A stretch of 8,415 bases of DNA from Saprospiraceae bacterium (GTDB lineage Bacteria > Bacteroidota > Bacteroidia > Chitinophagales > Saprospiraceae): assembly GCA_020852155.1 (NCBI GenBank), contig JADZBJ010000196.1, positions 1 through 8,415 of the forward strand, read 5' to 3'. Within the stretch, counting starts at the first letter, position 1. Every line of letters starts with the position of its first letter. The position numbers and the translations under genes are program-made. Of the stretch, positions 1 through 6,759 are shown in pieces. Under the pieces are notes generated by a model, which searched no databases, had not been told where the DNA came from, and saw only the letters and a list, made by a program, of their open reading frames with translations.

Positions 1-1952
1 CTCACGCCCGTCACACAAATGAATGTACCCAAGGGCAGGGAAAGGTTGACGTTTTTCAGGTTGTGGCCTGTTGCGCCATTCAATTCAAGCGTTTTTCCGT
101 TGCCTTTTCGGCGAATCGGGATTTCCAGGCGCGTGCGACCGGCCAGATAATCCGAGGTTTTGGTCGGGTTTTTCAGGAATGCTTCCGGCGTACCGATGTC
201 CACCACCTGACCGCCGTGTTTGCCGGCGCCCGGACCGAGGTCAATCAGATAATCCGATTCAAGCATAATGTCGCGGTCGTGCTCCACCACCAAAACGGTG
301 TTACCAATGTCGCGCAGGTTTTTCAGGGCCTGAATCAACCTGACATTGTCGCGCTGGTGCAGGCCAATACTCGGTTCATCCAGAATGTATGTGATGCCGG
401 TCAGTTGTGAGCCGATCTGTGTGGCTAAGCGAATGCGCTGGCTTTCGCCGCCCGACAAGGTGCGCGCAGGGCGATGCAGCGCCAGATAATCCAGACCGAC
501 TTGCAGCAAAAACACCAGTCGGAAGCGGATTTCCTTCAGGACGTCGCGGGCGATGGTGCGCTGACGTTCGCTCATGTGTTGCTCGGCGTCTTCGAGGGCT
601 GTTTGTAGTTCATTCAAGTCCATTTCGGCCAGTTCAGCAATGTTTTTCTCGCCGATTTTGAACCACAGACTTTCCTTTTTCAATCGTGTACCATTGCACT
701 CCGGGCATACGCCGATACTGATAAAATCTTCGGCCCACTGCCGGATTTTTTCGCTGCTGGTTTCTGAATACCAGCGTTTGAGCATGGGCACAAGACCTTC
801 GTAAACAGGCTGATAAACGAACTCTTCACTGCCCCAGGTCATTTCAATTTTGATGCTGGGGTCGCCACCGTACAGGATGGTGTTCAAGCCCGCTTCGGGG
901 ATGTCTTTTACCGGTGTGCTGAAAGAAAACTTGTATTTCTTGGCCAGTTCACGCAGTTGTTTAAACATGATACTGTCGCGCACTTCACCCAGTGGGACAA
1001 TGCCTACATCATTGATACTCTTGGTGTTATCAGGAATAATGCGCGCCAGATCAACTTCAGGTATTTCACCCAAACCCTTGCAATGCGGGCACATGCCATA
1101 GGGCGAGTTGAAGGAAAATGTATTGGGCGAAGGTTCATCGTACGACAGGCCCGTGTCGGCGCACATCAGGTTGCGGGAAAAAATCACCGCACCGTCAGAT
1201 TCAGCATCAAGCGCAACGACTTGCACCAGACCTTCGCCGATTTTCATGGCGATACGTACGCTTTCGGCAATGCGTTCGGCACGGTCAGCGCCGACGGTCA
1301 TTCGATCCACGACGACTTCAATATCGTGAATTTTATAGCGGTCAACCTGCATCCCGGGCGTGACTTCCAGGATTTCGCCGTCTATGCGCACTTTGGTGTA
1401 GCCCTGCTTGCGGATTTGTTCAAACAGTTCGCGGTAATGGCCTTTTCGCGAGCGAACCACCGGAGCCAGCAAGGCTATTTTTTGACCGTTGAAGCGTTCC
1501 AGGATTTTTTCAATGATCTGTTCTTCGGTGTATTTCACCATTTTCTTGCCCGTCGCATAGGAATACGCTTCACCGGCACGGGCAAATAAAAGGCGCAAAA
1601 AGTCATACACTTCCGTCACTGTGCCCACAGTTGAGCGCGGGTTGCGGCCGGTTGTTTTTTGTTCGATGGAAATGACTGGCGAAAGCCCGGTGATCTGCTC
1701 GACATCCGGGCGCTCCATGTCGCCGATGAACTGGCGGGCATAACTTGACAGGGTTTCCATAAAACGCCGCTGGCCTTCGGCGTAAATCGTGTCGAAGGCC
1801 AGCGATGATTTGCCCGAACCGCTCACACCAGTGATAACCACCAGCTTGTTCCGCGGCAGGCGCAAATCCACATTTTTCAGGTTGTGTACGCGGGCGCCAA
1901 TGACCTCAATGAAGTCCTGTCCAGCGCCAATATCGTTCGTGTTTTTTGCCAT
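1..1952 (-). CDS. uvrA: UvrA, excinuclease ABC subunit A (partial, C-terminus beyond left edge)
   Basis: UvrA is the ATP-driven damage-recognition subunit of nucleotide excision repair; it works as a dimer with UvrB in the cytoplasm. Reading the minus strand gives 650 uninterrupted residues starting MAKNTNDIG. Seen in order: first Walker A GVSGSGKSS (residues 42-50), zinc-module cysteines CPHC (288-291) and CPEC (416-419), ABC signature LSGGESQR (499-506), and Walker B ILDEPSIGLH with D525 and E526. The reading frame stops at the window edge in VTGV, just before the second Walker A. UvrA is usually about 940 residues, so roughly 300 are missing; no sign of a break is visible. The start at 1952 follows a GAAGG-like stretch and gives the usual MAK beginning. 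An in-frame ATG at 1973 would add seven residues and cannot be excluded. The gene appears to be transcribed alone from its own promoter, because a likely terminator separates it from the upstream lipoprotein gene. Confidence 0.97.
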   Translation of the reverse strand, partial: MAKNTNDIGAGQDFIEVIGARVHNLKNVDLRLPRNKLVVITGVSGSGKSSLAFDTIYAEGQRRFMETLSSYARQFIGDMERPDVEQITGLSPVISIEQKTTGRNPRSTVGTVTEVYDFLRLLFARAGEAYSYATGKKMVKYTEEQIIEKILERFNGQKIALLAPVVRSRKGHYRELFEQIRKQGYTKVRIDGEILEVTPGMQVDRYKIHDIEVVVDRMTVGADRAERIAESVRIAMKIGEGLVQVVALDAESDGAVIFSRNLMCADTGLSYDEPSPNTFSFNSPYGMCPHCKGLGEIPEVDLARIIPDNTKSINDVGIVPLGEVRDSIMFKQLRELAKKYKFSFSTPVKDIPEAGLNTILYGGDPSIKIEMTWGSEEFVYQPVYEGLVPMLKRWYSETSSEKIRQWAEDFISIGVCPECNGTRLKKESLWFKIGEKNIAELAEMDLNELQTALEDAEQHMSERQRTIARDVLKEIRFRLVFLLQVGLDYLALHRPARTLSGGESQRIRLATQIGSQLTGITYILDEPSIGLHQRDNVRLIQALKNLRDIGNTVLVVEHDRDIMLESDYLIDLGPGAGKHGGQVVDIGTPEAFLKNPTKTSDYLAGRTRLEIPIRRKGNGKTLELNGATGHNLKNVNLSLPLGTFICVTGV

Positions 1953-1998
1953 TGCCTTCGGAAAACAACGCATCTGACGCACGTGTTTTCAATTTGGG

Positions 1999-2006
1999 CA
2001 AAAGTA
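1999..2006 (-). promoter_or_regulatory. Bacteroidota-type -7 promoter element for uvrA
   Basis: On the minus strand this reads TACTTTTG, an exact fit to the Bacteroidota primary-sigma -7 consensus TAnnTTTG, followed by C as is common. It lies 46 bases before the uvrA ATG, which would give a leader of about 40 bases. No clear TTG is found about 19-21 bases further upstream, so the -33 element is weak or absent. The assignment rests on the motif match and position only. Confidence 0.6.
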
Positions 2007-2057
2007 GCAAAAAAACAAGTTGTGTGGTGTTTTAAAACAAAAAATTGATTTTTAGAG

Positions 2058-2185
2058 ACTGGTTATTTGTTGAATTGGTTATTTGGTTATTCGATCCCTC
2101 ACGCCAGCCAAATAACCGATTCAACAAATAAACAAATAACCAGTTAAACAAATAACCAATTCCACAAATAACCAGTTAAACAAAT
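2058..2185. repeat. AAATAACC repeat cluster with direct and inverted copies
   Basis: This part of the uvrA upstream spacer is built from variants of a short A/T-rich unit around CAAATAACCARTT. A perfect 22-base direct repeat occurs at 2132-2153 and 2164-2185 (period 32). Bases 2058-2085 are complementary to 2149-2176 at 27 of 28 positions. Bases 2063-2084 are complementary to 2110-2131 at 21 of 22 positions, and the exception can form a G-U pair in RNA. The cluster contains no plausible gene. It lies between the terminator of the lipoprotein gene and the uvrA promoter. It could be a relic of local duplication, a folding structure, or a family of dispersed repeats; the window alone cannot tell. 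Confidence 0.85.
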
Positions 2186-2200
2186 GTACAGGCCACAAAC

Positions 2201-2238
2201 AAACGAGGCAACAGGAGATGGTTCCCATTGCCTCGTTT
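2201..2238 (-). terminator. Probable terminator of the lipoprotein gene
   Basis: An 11-base perfect stem, AAACGAGGCAA (2201-2211) with TTGCCTCGTTT (2228-2238), encloses 16 bases in which a further GGA/TCC pairing is possible. It starts 29 bases beyond the stop codon of the minus-strand lipoprotein gene. Read on the minus strand, the stem runs into TTTGTTTGT, a modest T-rich tail. The position fits termination of that gene before the uvrA promoter. The weak T-tract leaves efficiency uncertain. Confidence 0.6.
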
Positions 2239-2266
2239 ATTGTGCTTTATGACAATTTCTGACAGA

Positions 2267-2782
2267 TTACCCGGCACACCAGCCAACCAGAATATTGTCA
2301 AACGCTACGCTGTCAAATGATTTGATTTCATTACTTCCTTCTTTTTGAAATACAGGACTTACAAGGGTGACCGTTGCGTAGTAAGTGCTGCTACAATCAT
2401 AATCGTTTTGCACCTGACTGACCTTAAAAATCAGCCCACCTGAAACTAATTTCCAGTTGGTTTTCGGGCAACCCTCCTGAGTCAGAACATCGTTGCAGGC
2501 ATTGTCCCAAACAGCATCAATATTGCAACTTTCCACCATTACAATCTGTGCAAAATCCTCGGCGACAATGTTGGAAAATGCCTGATCGGTCGTTGTAAAA
2601 GCAGTTTTTTCATGGTCAATTTCAACTTTAATCATGGTGTCGTCGCCATTGTGCCGCATTACAACAAAATCACCACAGCCTTTGTATTGATAAGCCTTGG
2701 TCTGATTTGGCTCCGGATTTTTGCTGCAACTCAGCACAATCAGAAGGCTGGAAAGCAGAAAAAGGAATGAGATGTTTTTCAT
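2267..2782 (-). CDS. Small cysteine-rich lipoprotein of unknown function
   Basis: The 171-residue product is not one I can place in a named family. The N-terminus MKNISFLFLLSSLLIVLSC is a clear lipoprotein signal: a short positive start, a hydrophobic stretch and a lipobox VLSC with the lipidated cysteine at position 19. The mature protein is therefore probably anchored in a membrane facing the periplasm or the outside. Six further cysteines (36, 86, 96, 105, 130, 169) would allow three disulfides, which suits an oxidising compartment. The rest looks like a small beta-rich domain and ends in GWCAG. The start at 2782 was chosen because it puts the signal peptide at the N-terminus; an in-frame ATG at 2851 would add 23 residues in front and bury the signal. 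It is probably a single-gene unit, divergent from the fic gene. Its promoter was not recognised. Confidence 0.8.
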   Translation of the reverse strand: MKNISFLFLLSSLLIVLSCSKNPEPNQTKAYQYKGCGDFVVMRHNGDDTMIKVEIDHEKTAFTTTDQAFSNIVAEDFAQIVMVESCNIDAVWDNACNDVLTQEGCPKTNWKLVSGGLIFKVSQVQNDYDCSSTYYATVTLVSPVFQKEGSNEIKSFDSVAFDNILVGWCAG

Positions 2783-2921
2783 GTTAATAAATTTTAGGTG
2801 AAGTATTTTCTTCAAGACGCCAAAGCGGGCTGATTGGTTGGAAAAAGCCATGAGGAAAATTTGAAAGCGTTTTTATAAAATCGGATTGTTTTAAAATTAA
2901 TGTTATCCGATATTAAAGCCG

Positions 2922-2929
2922 TACTTTTA
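2922..2929 (+). promoter_or_regulatory. Candidate -7 promoter element for the fic gene
   Basis: TACTTTTA matches the Bacteroidota -7 consensus TAnnTTTG at all but the last base and is followed by CCTTCGCGG. No convincing -33 TTG lies at the expected spacing. Transcription from here would begin near 2935-2937, giving a leader of about 145 bases that starts almost exactly at the left arm of the inverted repeat at 2938. The call is tentative. Confidence 0.3.
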
Positions 2930-2937
2930 CCTTCGCG

Positions 2938-3076
2938 GATCAGGATTTTCAGGAGATTAGATGATGTATTGCTGCTGTCAAAAATAGCACGCGTTTGTAA
3001 ATCTTTAAAAATCCTGAAAATCCAATAATCCCAAAAAAACAATCCTGAACATCCTAAAATCCTGAAAATTCTGATC
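2938..3076 (+). repeat. ATCCTGAAAATCC repeats and long inverted repeat in front of fic
   Basis: Three direct variants of the 13-mer ATCCTGAAAATCC lie at 3011-3023 (exact), 3042-3054 (one change) and 3059-3071 (one change). An inverted copy lies at 2943-2955. The inverted copy belongs to a longer arm: GATCAGGATTTTCAGGA at 2938-2954 pairs with 3060-3076 over 17 bases with one mismatch, and that mismatch becomes a G-U pair in RNA. The right arm ends four bases before the fic ATG. The other two direct copies could compete for the same left arm. No gene is supported in the 298-base spacer 2783-3080. Confidence 0.8.
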
Positions 3077-3080
3077 AAGA

Positions 3081-4046
3081 ATGGATTGGAAAAACGCTCC
3101 TTACACCTTTTCAGGGTGGGAAAAACACCTGCAACGCATAGAAACAAAACAGCAGCAACTGGAGGCGCTTCGCCCGTTGCCAGCCGTTGCCTTGCAAAAA
3201 ATCAGGGAGAGCCTTCATTTCGAATGGACATACAACTCCAACGGTATCGAAGGCAATTCACTGACCTTGCAGGAGACGAAATTGGTTATCCTCGATGGCA
3301 TGACCGTTAAGGGCAAATCACTGCGCGAACATTTTGAGGCCATCAACCACCAGGATGCCATTCTTTTTATTGAAAAACTGGCCCAAACCAACACGCCACT
3401 GAAAACGACTGATATACTGGATGTTCATGCTTTGGTACTTCAAAAAATAGAACGCGAATTTGCCGGACGCTTTCGCAATGCCGGAGTCCGCATTGCCGGA
3501 GCCAACTTTACCCCGCCCAATGCGCTCAAAATAGATGCACTGACCGACGACCTGCTGGATTGGCTCTGCACAGCAGGGCGCATGTTGAACCCGGTTATTC
3601 AGGCCGCGGTATTTCACCCCCGTTTTGTCTGGATACATCCTTTTTTTGATGGAAATGGCCGCACGGCGCGGCTGCTGTCGAACTTGATTTTATTGAAAAC
3701 TGGTTATCCACCCGCCATTATCCTTAAAAATGACCGTAAAAAGTACTATGATGCACTGAATCGGGCAAACACCGGTCAGTACGACAAACTCCTGCTCCTG
3801 TTCATGCAGGCCACTGAACGCTCGCTGGATATTTACATCAGCAACCTGACCAATACCTACGATGACTATTCTCCCTTGTCCGATCTGGCGCTTGAGCCGG
3901 ATATGCCATACGGTGAAGAATACCTGAGCCTGCTGGCGCGTCAGGGCAAAATCGGAGCCTTCAAAGAAGGCCGCAACTGGGTCGCTTCCAAAAAAGCCGT
4001 TCAGGAATACATGAACCTGCGAACGCGTCAAAGGAAGGTCGGATAA
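3081..4046 (+). CDS. Fic-domain protein (class II, N-terminal inhibitory motif) with C-terminal excisionase-like HTH
   Basis: Fic proteins usually transfer AMP from ATP to a hydroxyl side chain of a target protein; the target here is unknown. The 321-residue protein carries an intact active-site motif HPFFDGNGRTAR (residues 186-197), with catalytic H186 and the phosphate-binding GNGR loop. SNGIEG (53-58) fits the inhibitory motif (S/T)xxxE(G/N) that blocks ATP binding in class II Fic proteins, so E57 probably restrains the enzyme. The C-terminal part (about 275-315), EEYLSLLARQGKIGAFKEGR and onward, resembles the small helix-turn-helix of excisionase/MerR-like proteins (HTH_17), which suggests DNA binding or autoregulation. 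The ATG at 3081 gives the usual short N-terminal lead-in. The gene stands alone, with no recognisable antitoxin beside it, which fits an enzyme carrying its own inhibitor. The leader holds a long inverted repeat. Confidence 0.93.
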   Translation: MDWKNAPYTFSGWEKHLQRIETKQQQLEALRPLPAVALQKIRESLHFEWTYNSNGIEGNSLTLQETKLVILDGMTVKGKSLREHFEAINHQDAILFIEKLAQTNTPLKTTDILDVHALVLQKIEREFAGRFRNAGVRIAGANFTPPNALKIDALTDDLLDWLCTAGRMLNPVIQAAVFHPRFVWIHPFFDGNGRTARLLSNLILLKTGYPPAIILKNDRKKYYDALNRANTGQYDKLLLLFMQATERSLDIYISNLTNTYDDYSPLSDLALEPDMPYGEEYLSLLARQGKIGAFKEGRNWVASKKAVQEYMNLRTRQRKVG

Positions 4047-4112
4047 TCATTTCTTTAAAATTCCTTTCAAAGTACAAATCCTGCTCCGTTCCTTTGCCCT
4101 TCGTACGGCTGC

Positions 4113-4128
4113 CATTCCGTGAGGAATG
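4113..4128. repeat. Short perfect hairpin CATTCC-GTGA-GGAATG
   Basis: A six-base perfect stem with the loop GTGA, a GNRA-type tetraloop in RNA, lies 67 bases after the fic stop. On the plus strand it is followed by an A-run rather than a T-run, so it is not a typical intrinsic terminator for fic. It could be a small REP-like palindrome, but only one copy is present in this window. Confidence 0.4.
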
Positions 4129-4139
4129 AAAAAATGAGG

Positions 4140-4187
4140 TAATGATGAATGTCAAAGAGATTGATTGCATCTCAATATTCATCATTA
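4140..4187. terminator. Long stem-loop between fic and the cyclase gene, possible terminator
   Basis: TAATGATGAAT (4140-4150) is perfectly complementary to ATTCATCATTA (4177-4187). Inside it a second stem GAGAT/ATCTC (4157-4161 with 4169-4173) closes a seven-base loop, after a small asymmetric internal loop. The structure is A/T-rich and has no strong T-run after it on the plus strand. It might end fic transcription or serve as a structural element upstream of the cyclase. The rest of the 218-base spacer 4047-4264 holds no supported gene. Confidence 0.4.
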
Positions 4188-4264
4188 TTAAAATTTGTCG
4201 GGTGTAAATTCGTTTTGACGCCGTTTTAGATCATAACCCAAATACCGTTTTCAGACTTCTAATC

Positions 4265-5878
4265 GTGAGAAACTTCACCGCCCTTATTCTTTTCGCACTG
4301 CTATCAGTATCTCAGAGTCTTCATGCCCAGTCAGTCAGCGAATTGGAATCACGCCTGAAAAAGGCGACTTCCAAAAATGACAAAATGACCCTGAATTATC
4401 AGATTGCTGAAAAATTGCTGGCCAGCAATCCCGCTAAAGCAGCAGAATACGCGCAGCAAGCCACTCAATTCGCCAACGAAATTGGCGACAAACGCCGCGA
4501 AGCCGACGCCGCATACCTCTGCGCCGAAGGCAGCTACCGCGCCCGCGACTACAAATCTGCCTCCGGCCGGTACATTCGCTCCTGGAACACGGCCAGGAAC
4601 TACGGCCTGCGTGAAATTGCCCTGAATTCAACAGAAAAACTTCAGGACATCGCCCTCAAACAAAACGATTTCAAAGAGGCCCTGAAATGGAGCCGCGAAA
4701 CGGTCAATTATCTCCGCGAGTCCGGCGGTGGTGGCCGCAGCGGCGGCGATGCCCAACGCAAATTAGAAAATCAGTTGGCGGCCATCGAAGCCGACAACCG
4801 CTCACTCCGCGAACAATTGGCTGCTGCAACCGGTCAAACGCAGGTGCTCGAAAATACCTACCAAAACCAGATCAAGGAGGTTCAGGAAAAAACACAACAG
4901 GAACTCACGCAAACGCATGCCGCCCTCAGCCAGGCCACTCGCGATAAACTCCAGGCTGATTCCGTCGTCCGTCGCAATGTCCTGCAACTGAAAAACCTGT
5001 CCGAAGAGCAAATGCTTGACTCCATCGTCAGGGCGCAACAGGAGCGGGAAATTCAAGTACAAAAAACCCGCCTCGCGGAGGCTAAATTACAACAGGAGCG
5101 GAGCGAAGCCCTGCGCAACCTGCTGGCCGCCGCCGCCGGATTCGTACTCATTCTGGCAACACTGTTTTACATGCGCTTCCGCGCGAAAAAGCGCATGGCC
5201 AACGAACTCACCCTGAAAAACGCCGAAGTCGAAGCCGAACAAAAACGAAGCAACGACCTGCTGCTCAATATCCTGCCGCCGGCCATCGCCCAGGAATTGA
5301 AAACCCGCAACAAGGTCAAAGCGCAGAAATACGACGACGCCACGGTTATGTTCGTTGATTTCAAAGGCTTTACCAACGTGGCCGAACGCCTCAGCCCGGA
5401 AAGCCTGGTCGAAGAACTCGATTTTTGCTTCTCCAATTTCGACCGCATTATCAGCCAATACGGCATCGAAAATATCAAAACCATCGGCGATGCTTACCTC
5501 TGCGCCGCCGGACTTTCAGATAAAAAAGCCACTTCGCGCGACATCGTTCGCGCAGCCCTTGAAATACAGGATTTCCTTCTGGGCCTGCGCGCCGAACGCA
5601 TGGGTCAGGGTTTGCCCTACTTCGAAGCGCGCATCGGCATCCACACCGGCCCGGTGGTAGCGGGTGTGGTGGGCGCTAAAAAGTTTGCCTACGACATTTG
5701 GGGTGATACCGTCAATGTCGCCGCTCGCATGGAAGAAGCCTGCGAAATCGGCCGCGTCAACGTCAGTGAAAATACTTACTGGCTGACCAAGTACGATTTT
5801 GAATGGCAAAACCGGGGGCGTGTAGCCGCCAAGAACAAAGGTGAAATGGAAATGTATTATGTGGCAGGATTGAAATAG
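4265..5878 (+). CDS. Membrane-anchored class III adenylate cyclase with exported TPR-like/coiled-coil sensor
   Basis: The 537-residue protein should make cAMP from ATP on the cytoplasmic side. A signal peptide (about 1-21, ending LHAQ) leads into an exported part: TPR-like helical hairpins (about 25-150), a glycine-rich linker (SGGGGRSGG) and a long Q/E/R-rich coiled coil (about 160-280). One membrane segment (about 286-303, LLAAAAGFVLILATLFYM) is followed by a signalling helix with the LLLNILPPAIAQELK pattern seen ahead of many cyclase domains. Catalytic residues are complete: metal-binding D365 (FVDFKGFT) and D409 (IGDAY), adenine-selecting K405 and D477 (YDIWGD), and transition-state N484 and R488 (VNVAAR). 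The K/D pair points to ATP rather than GTP. Translation starts at GTG; this start puts the signal peptide first and no in-frame ATG fits better. The next gene begins 4 bases after the stop, so co-transcription is likely. The sensed signal is unknown. Confidence 0.92.
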   Translation: MRNFTALILFALLSVSQSLHAQSVSELESRLKKATSKNDKMTLNYQIAEKLLASNPAKAAEYAQQATQFANEIGDKRREADAAYLCAEGSYRARDYKSASGRYIRSWNTARNYGLREIALNSTEKLQDIALKQNDFKEALKWSRETVNYLRESGGGGRSGGDAQRKLENQLAAIEADNRSLREQLAAATGQTQVLENTYQNQIKEVQEKTQQELTQTHAALSQATRDKLQADSVVRRNVLQLKNLSEEQMLDSIVRAQQEREIQVQKTRLAEAKLQQERSEALRNLLAAAAGFVLILATLFYMRFRAKKRMANELTLKNAEVEAEQKRSNDLLLNILPPAIAQELKTRNKVKAQKYDDATVMFVDFKGFTNVAERLSPESLVEELDFCFSNFDRIISQYGIENIKTIGDAYLCAAGLSDKKATSRDIVRAALEIQDFLLGLRAERMGQGLPYFEARIGIHTGPVVAGVVGAKKFAYDIWGDTVNVAARMEEACEIGRVNVSENTYWLTKYDFEWQNRGRVAAKNKGEMEMYYVAGLK

Positions 5879-5882
5879 CATC

Positions 5883-6725
5883 ATGGAACGCCGTAACTTT
5901 CTTAAAACCACATTGCTCTCGCTCTTCGCCGGCGGAGCCACTTCCGGCTTGTACACCTGGCAAGTCGAGCCTTTCTGGCTTGAATTTGTCCGCCATAAAA
6001 TGCCGGTTGCTCACCTGCCGGAACACCTGATTGGCAAAACCCTCATGCAGATCAGTGATTTGCACGTCGGCAATCGGTTTGATTACCATTACATCATTGA
6101 TTCGCTGAAAAAAGCGCAGGCCTTCGAGCCGGATTTTGTCGCCTATACCGGCGATTTCGTTTCCTGGGAAGGCCCTGAACAACTCACGCAATTAGATGAG
6201 GTGCTTCCTCATTTCGTGAAAGGGCAATTGGGGACGGTCGGCATTTTAGGAAACCATGATTATGGAAAAAACTGGTCGCAACAGACCGTCGCCGACCAGA
6301 TCGCGCCGCGCCTGGAAAATGCCGGAGTTGACCTGCTTCTGAATCGCCAAACAACCGTTCACGGACTGAATTTTATCGGTTTTGACGATTATTGGGGTTT
6401 AAATTTTGACCCCGAAACGGCTATGGCGAACTACAATGCGCAGGTGGCCAACATCGTACTTTGTCACAATCCCGATGTCTGTGATTTGGATGTCTGGAAT
6501 GGGTATCAGGGCTGGATTTTGTCCGGTCATACGCACGGCGGCCAGTGTAAGCCGCCCTTTCTGGTGCCGCCGATGTTGCCCGTCAAAAACAAGCGTTATG
6601 CTGCCGGCGAGATAGATTTATACGATGGTCGAACGCTTTATATCAACAGAGCGTTAGGGCACTTATGGCAAGTTCGCTTTAATGTTCGGCCTGAGATTAC
6701 GATATTTGAGTTGGTTAAAGCCTGA
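5883..6725 (+). CDS. Tat-exported calcineurin-like metallophosphoesterase (YkuE family)
   Basis: The 280-residue protein has all the blocks of a dinuclear-metal phosphoesterase: SDLH (D59, H61), GDF (G90, D91), GNHD (123-126), the metal-binding H195 in LCHNPD, and GHTHGGQ (215-221). The start MERRNFLKTTLLSLFAGG fits a twin-arginine signal (RRxFLK followed by a hydrophobic stretch), so the enzyme is probably folded in the cytoplasm and then exported or membrane-anchored. Bacillus subtilis YkuE, of the same family, is a known Tat substrate. Relatives include phosphodiesterases and enzymes that cleave UDP-diacylglucosamine, so the substrate cannot be named from sequence. It starts 4 bases after the cyclase stop, and hen1 starts 34 bases after its own stop. 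Hydrolysis of cAMP is conceivable because of the neighbour, but the export signal argues against a cytoplasmic role of that kind. Confidence 0.9.
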   Translation: MERRNFLKTTLLSLFAGGATSGLYTWQVEPFWLEFVRHKMPVAHLPEHLIGKTLMQISDLHVGNRFDYHYIIDSLKKAQAFEPDFVAYTGDFVSWEGPEQLTQLDEVLPHFVKGQLGTVGILGNHDYGKNWSQQTVADQIAPRLENAGVDLLLNRQTTVHGLNFIGFDDYWGLNFDPETAMANYNAQVANIVLCHNPDVCDLDVWNGYQGWILSGHTHGGQCKPPFLVPPMLPVKNKRYAAGEIDLYDGRTLYINRALGHLWQVRFNVRPEITIFELVKA

Positions 6726-6759
6726 ATCTTCAATTTCACCAATTCCTTCCACGCTCAAA

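Noticed and set aside
957..1589. Open frame of 210 codons on the plus strand
   Set aside because: It lies entirely antisense to uvrA, whose conserved motifs are unbroken on the other strand, and its translation shows no recognisable domain.
2058..2185. CRISPR array
   Set aside because: The direct copies number only two, with a 10-base gap, and the others are inverted or degenerate; there are no regular repeat-spacer units and no cas genes.
2783..2851. Upstream start for the lipoprotein gene at 2851
   Set aside because: It would put 23 residues in front of a textbook lipoprotein signal peptide, which has to be at the N-terminus.
2812..3147. Open frame of 111 codons on the minus strand
   Set aside because: It covers the repeat-filled divergent spacer and runs into the start of fic. 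Its sequence shows no family features and it overlaps the repeats, so it is probably not a gene.
4265..5878. Guanylate cyclase
   Set aside because: The purine-selecting positions are K405 and D477, the pair seen in adenylate cyclases, rather than the E and C/S pair typical of guanylate cyclases.
5516..6191. Two overlapping minus-strand open frames (146 and 142 codons)
   Set aside because: Both are antisense to the cyclase catalytic domain and the phosphoesterase, whose motifs are intact, so these are shadows of codon usage.
6682..6759. Upstream start for hen1 at 6682
   Set aside because: The extra 26 residues overlap the phosphoesterase gene by 44 bases in another frame and do not resemble the Hen1 N-terminus, which fits MLINITTT from 6760.
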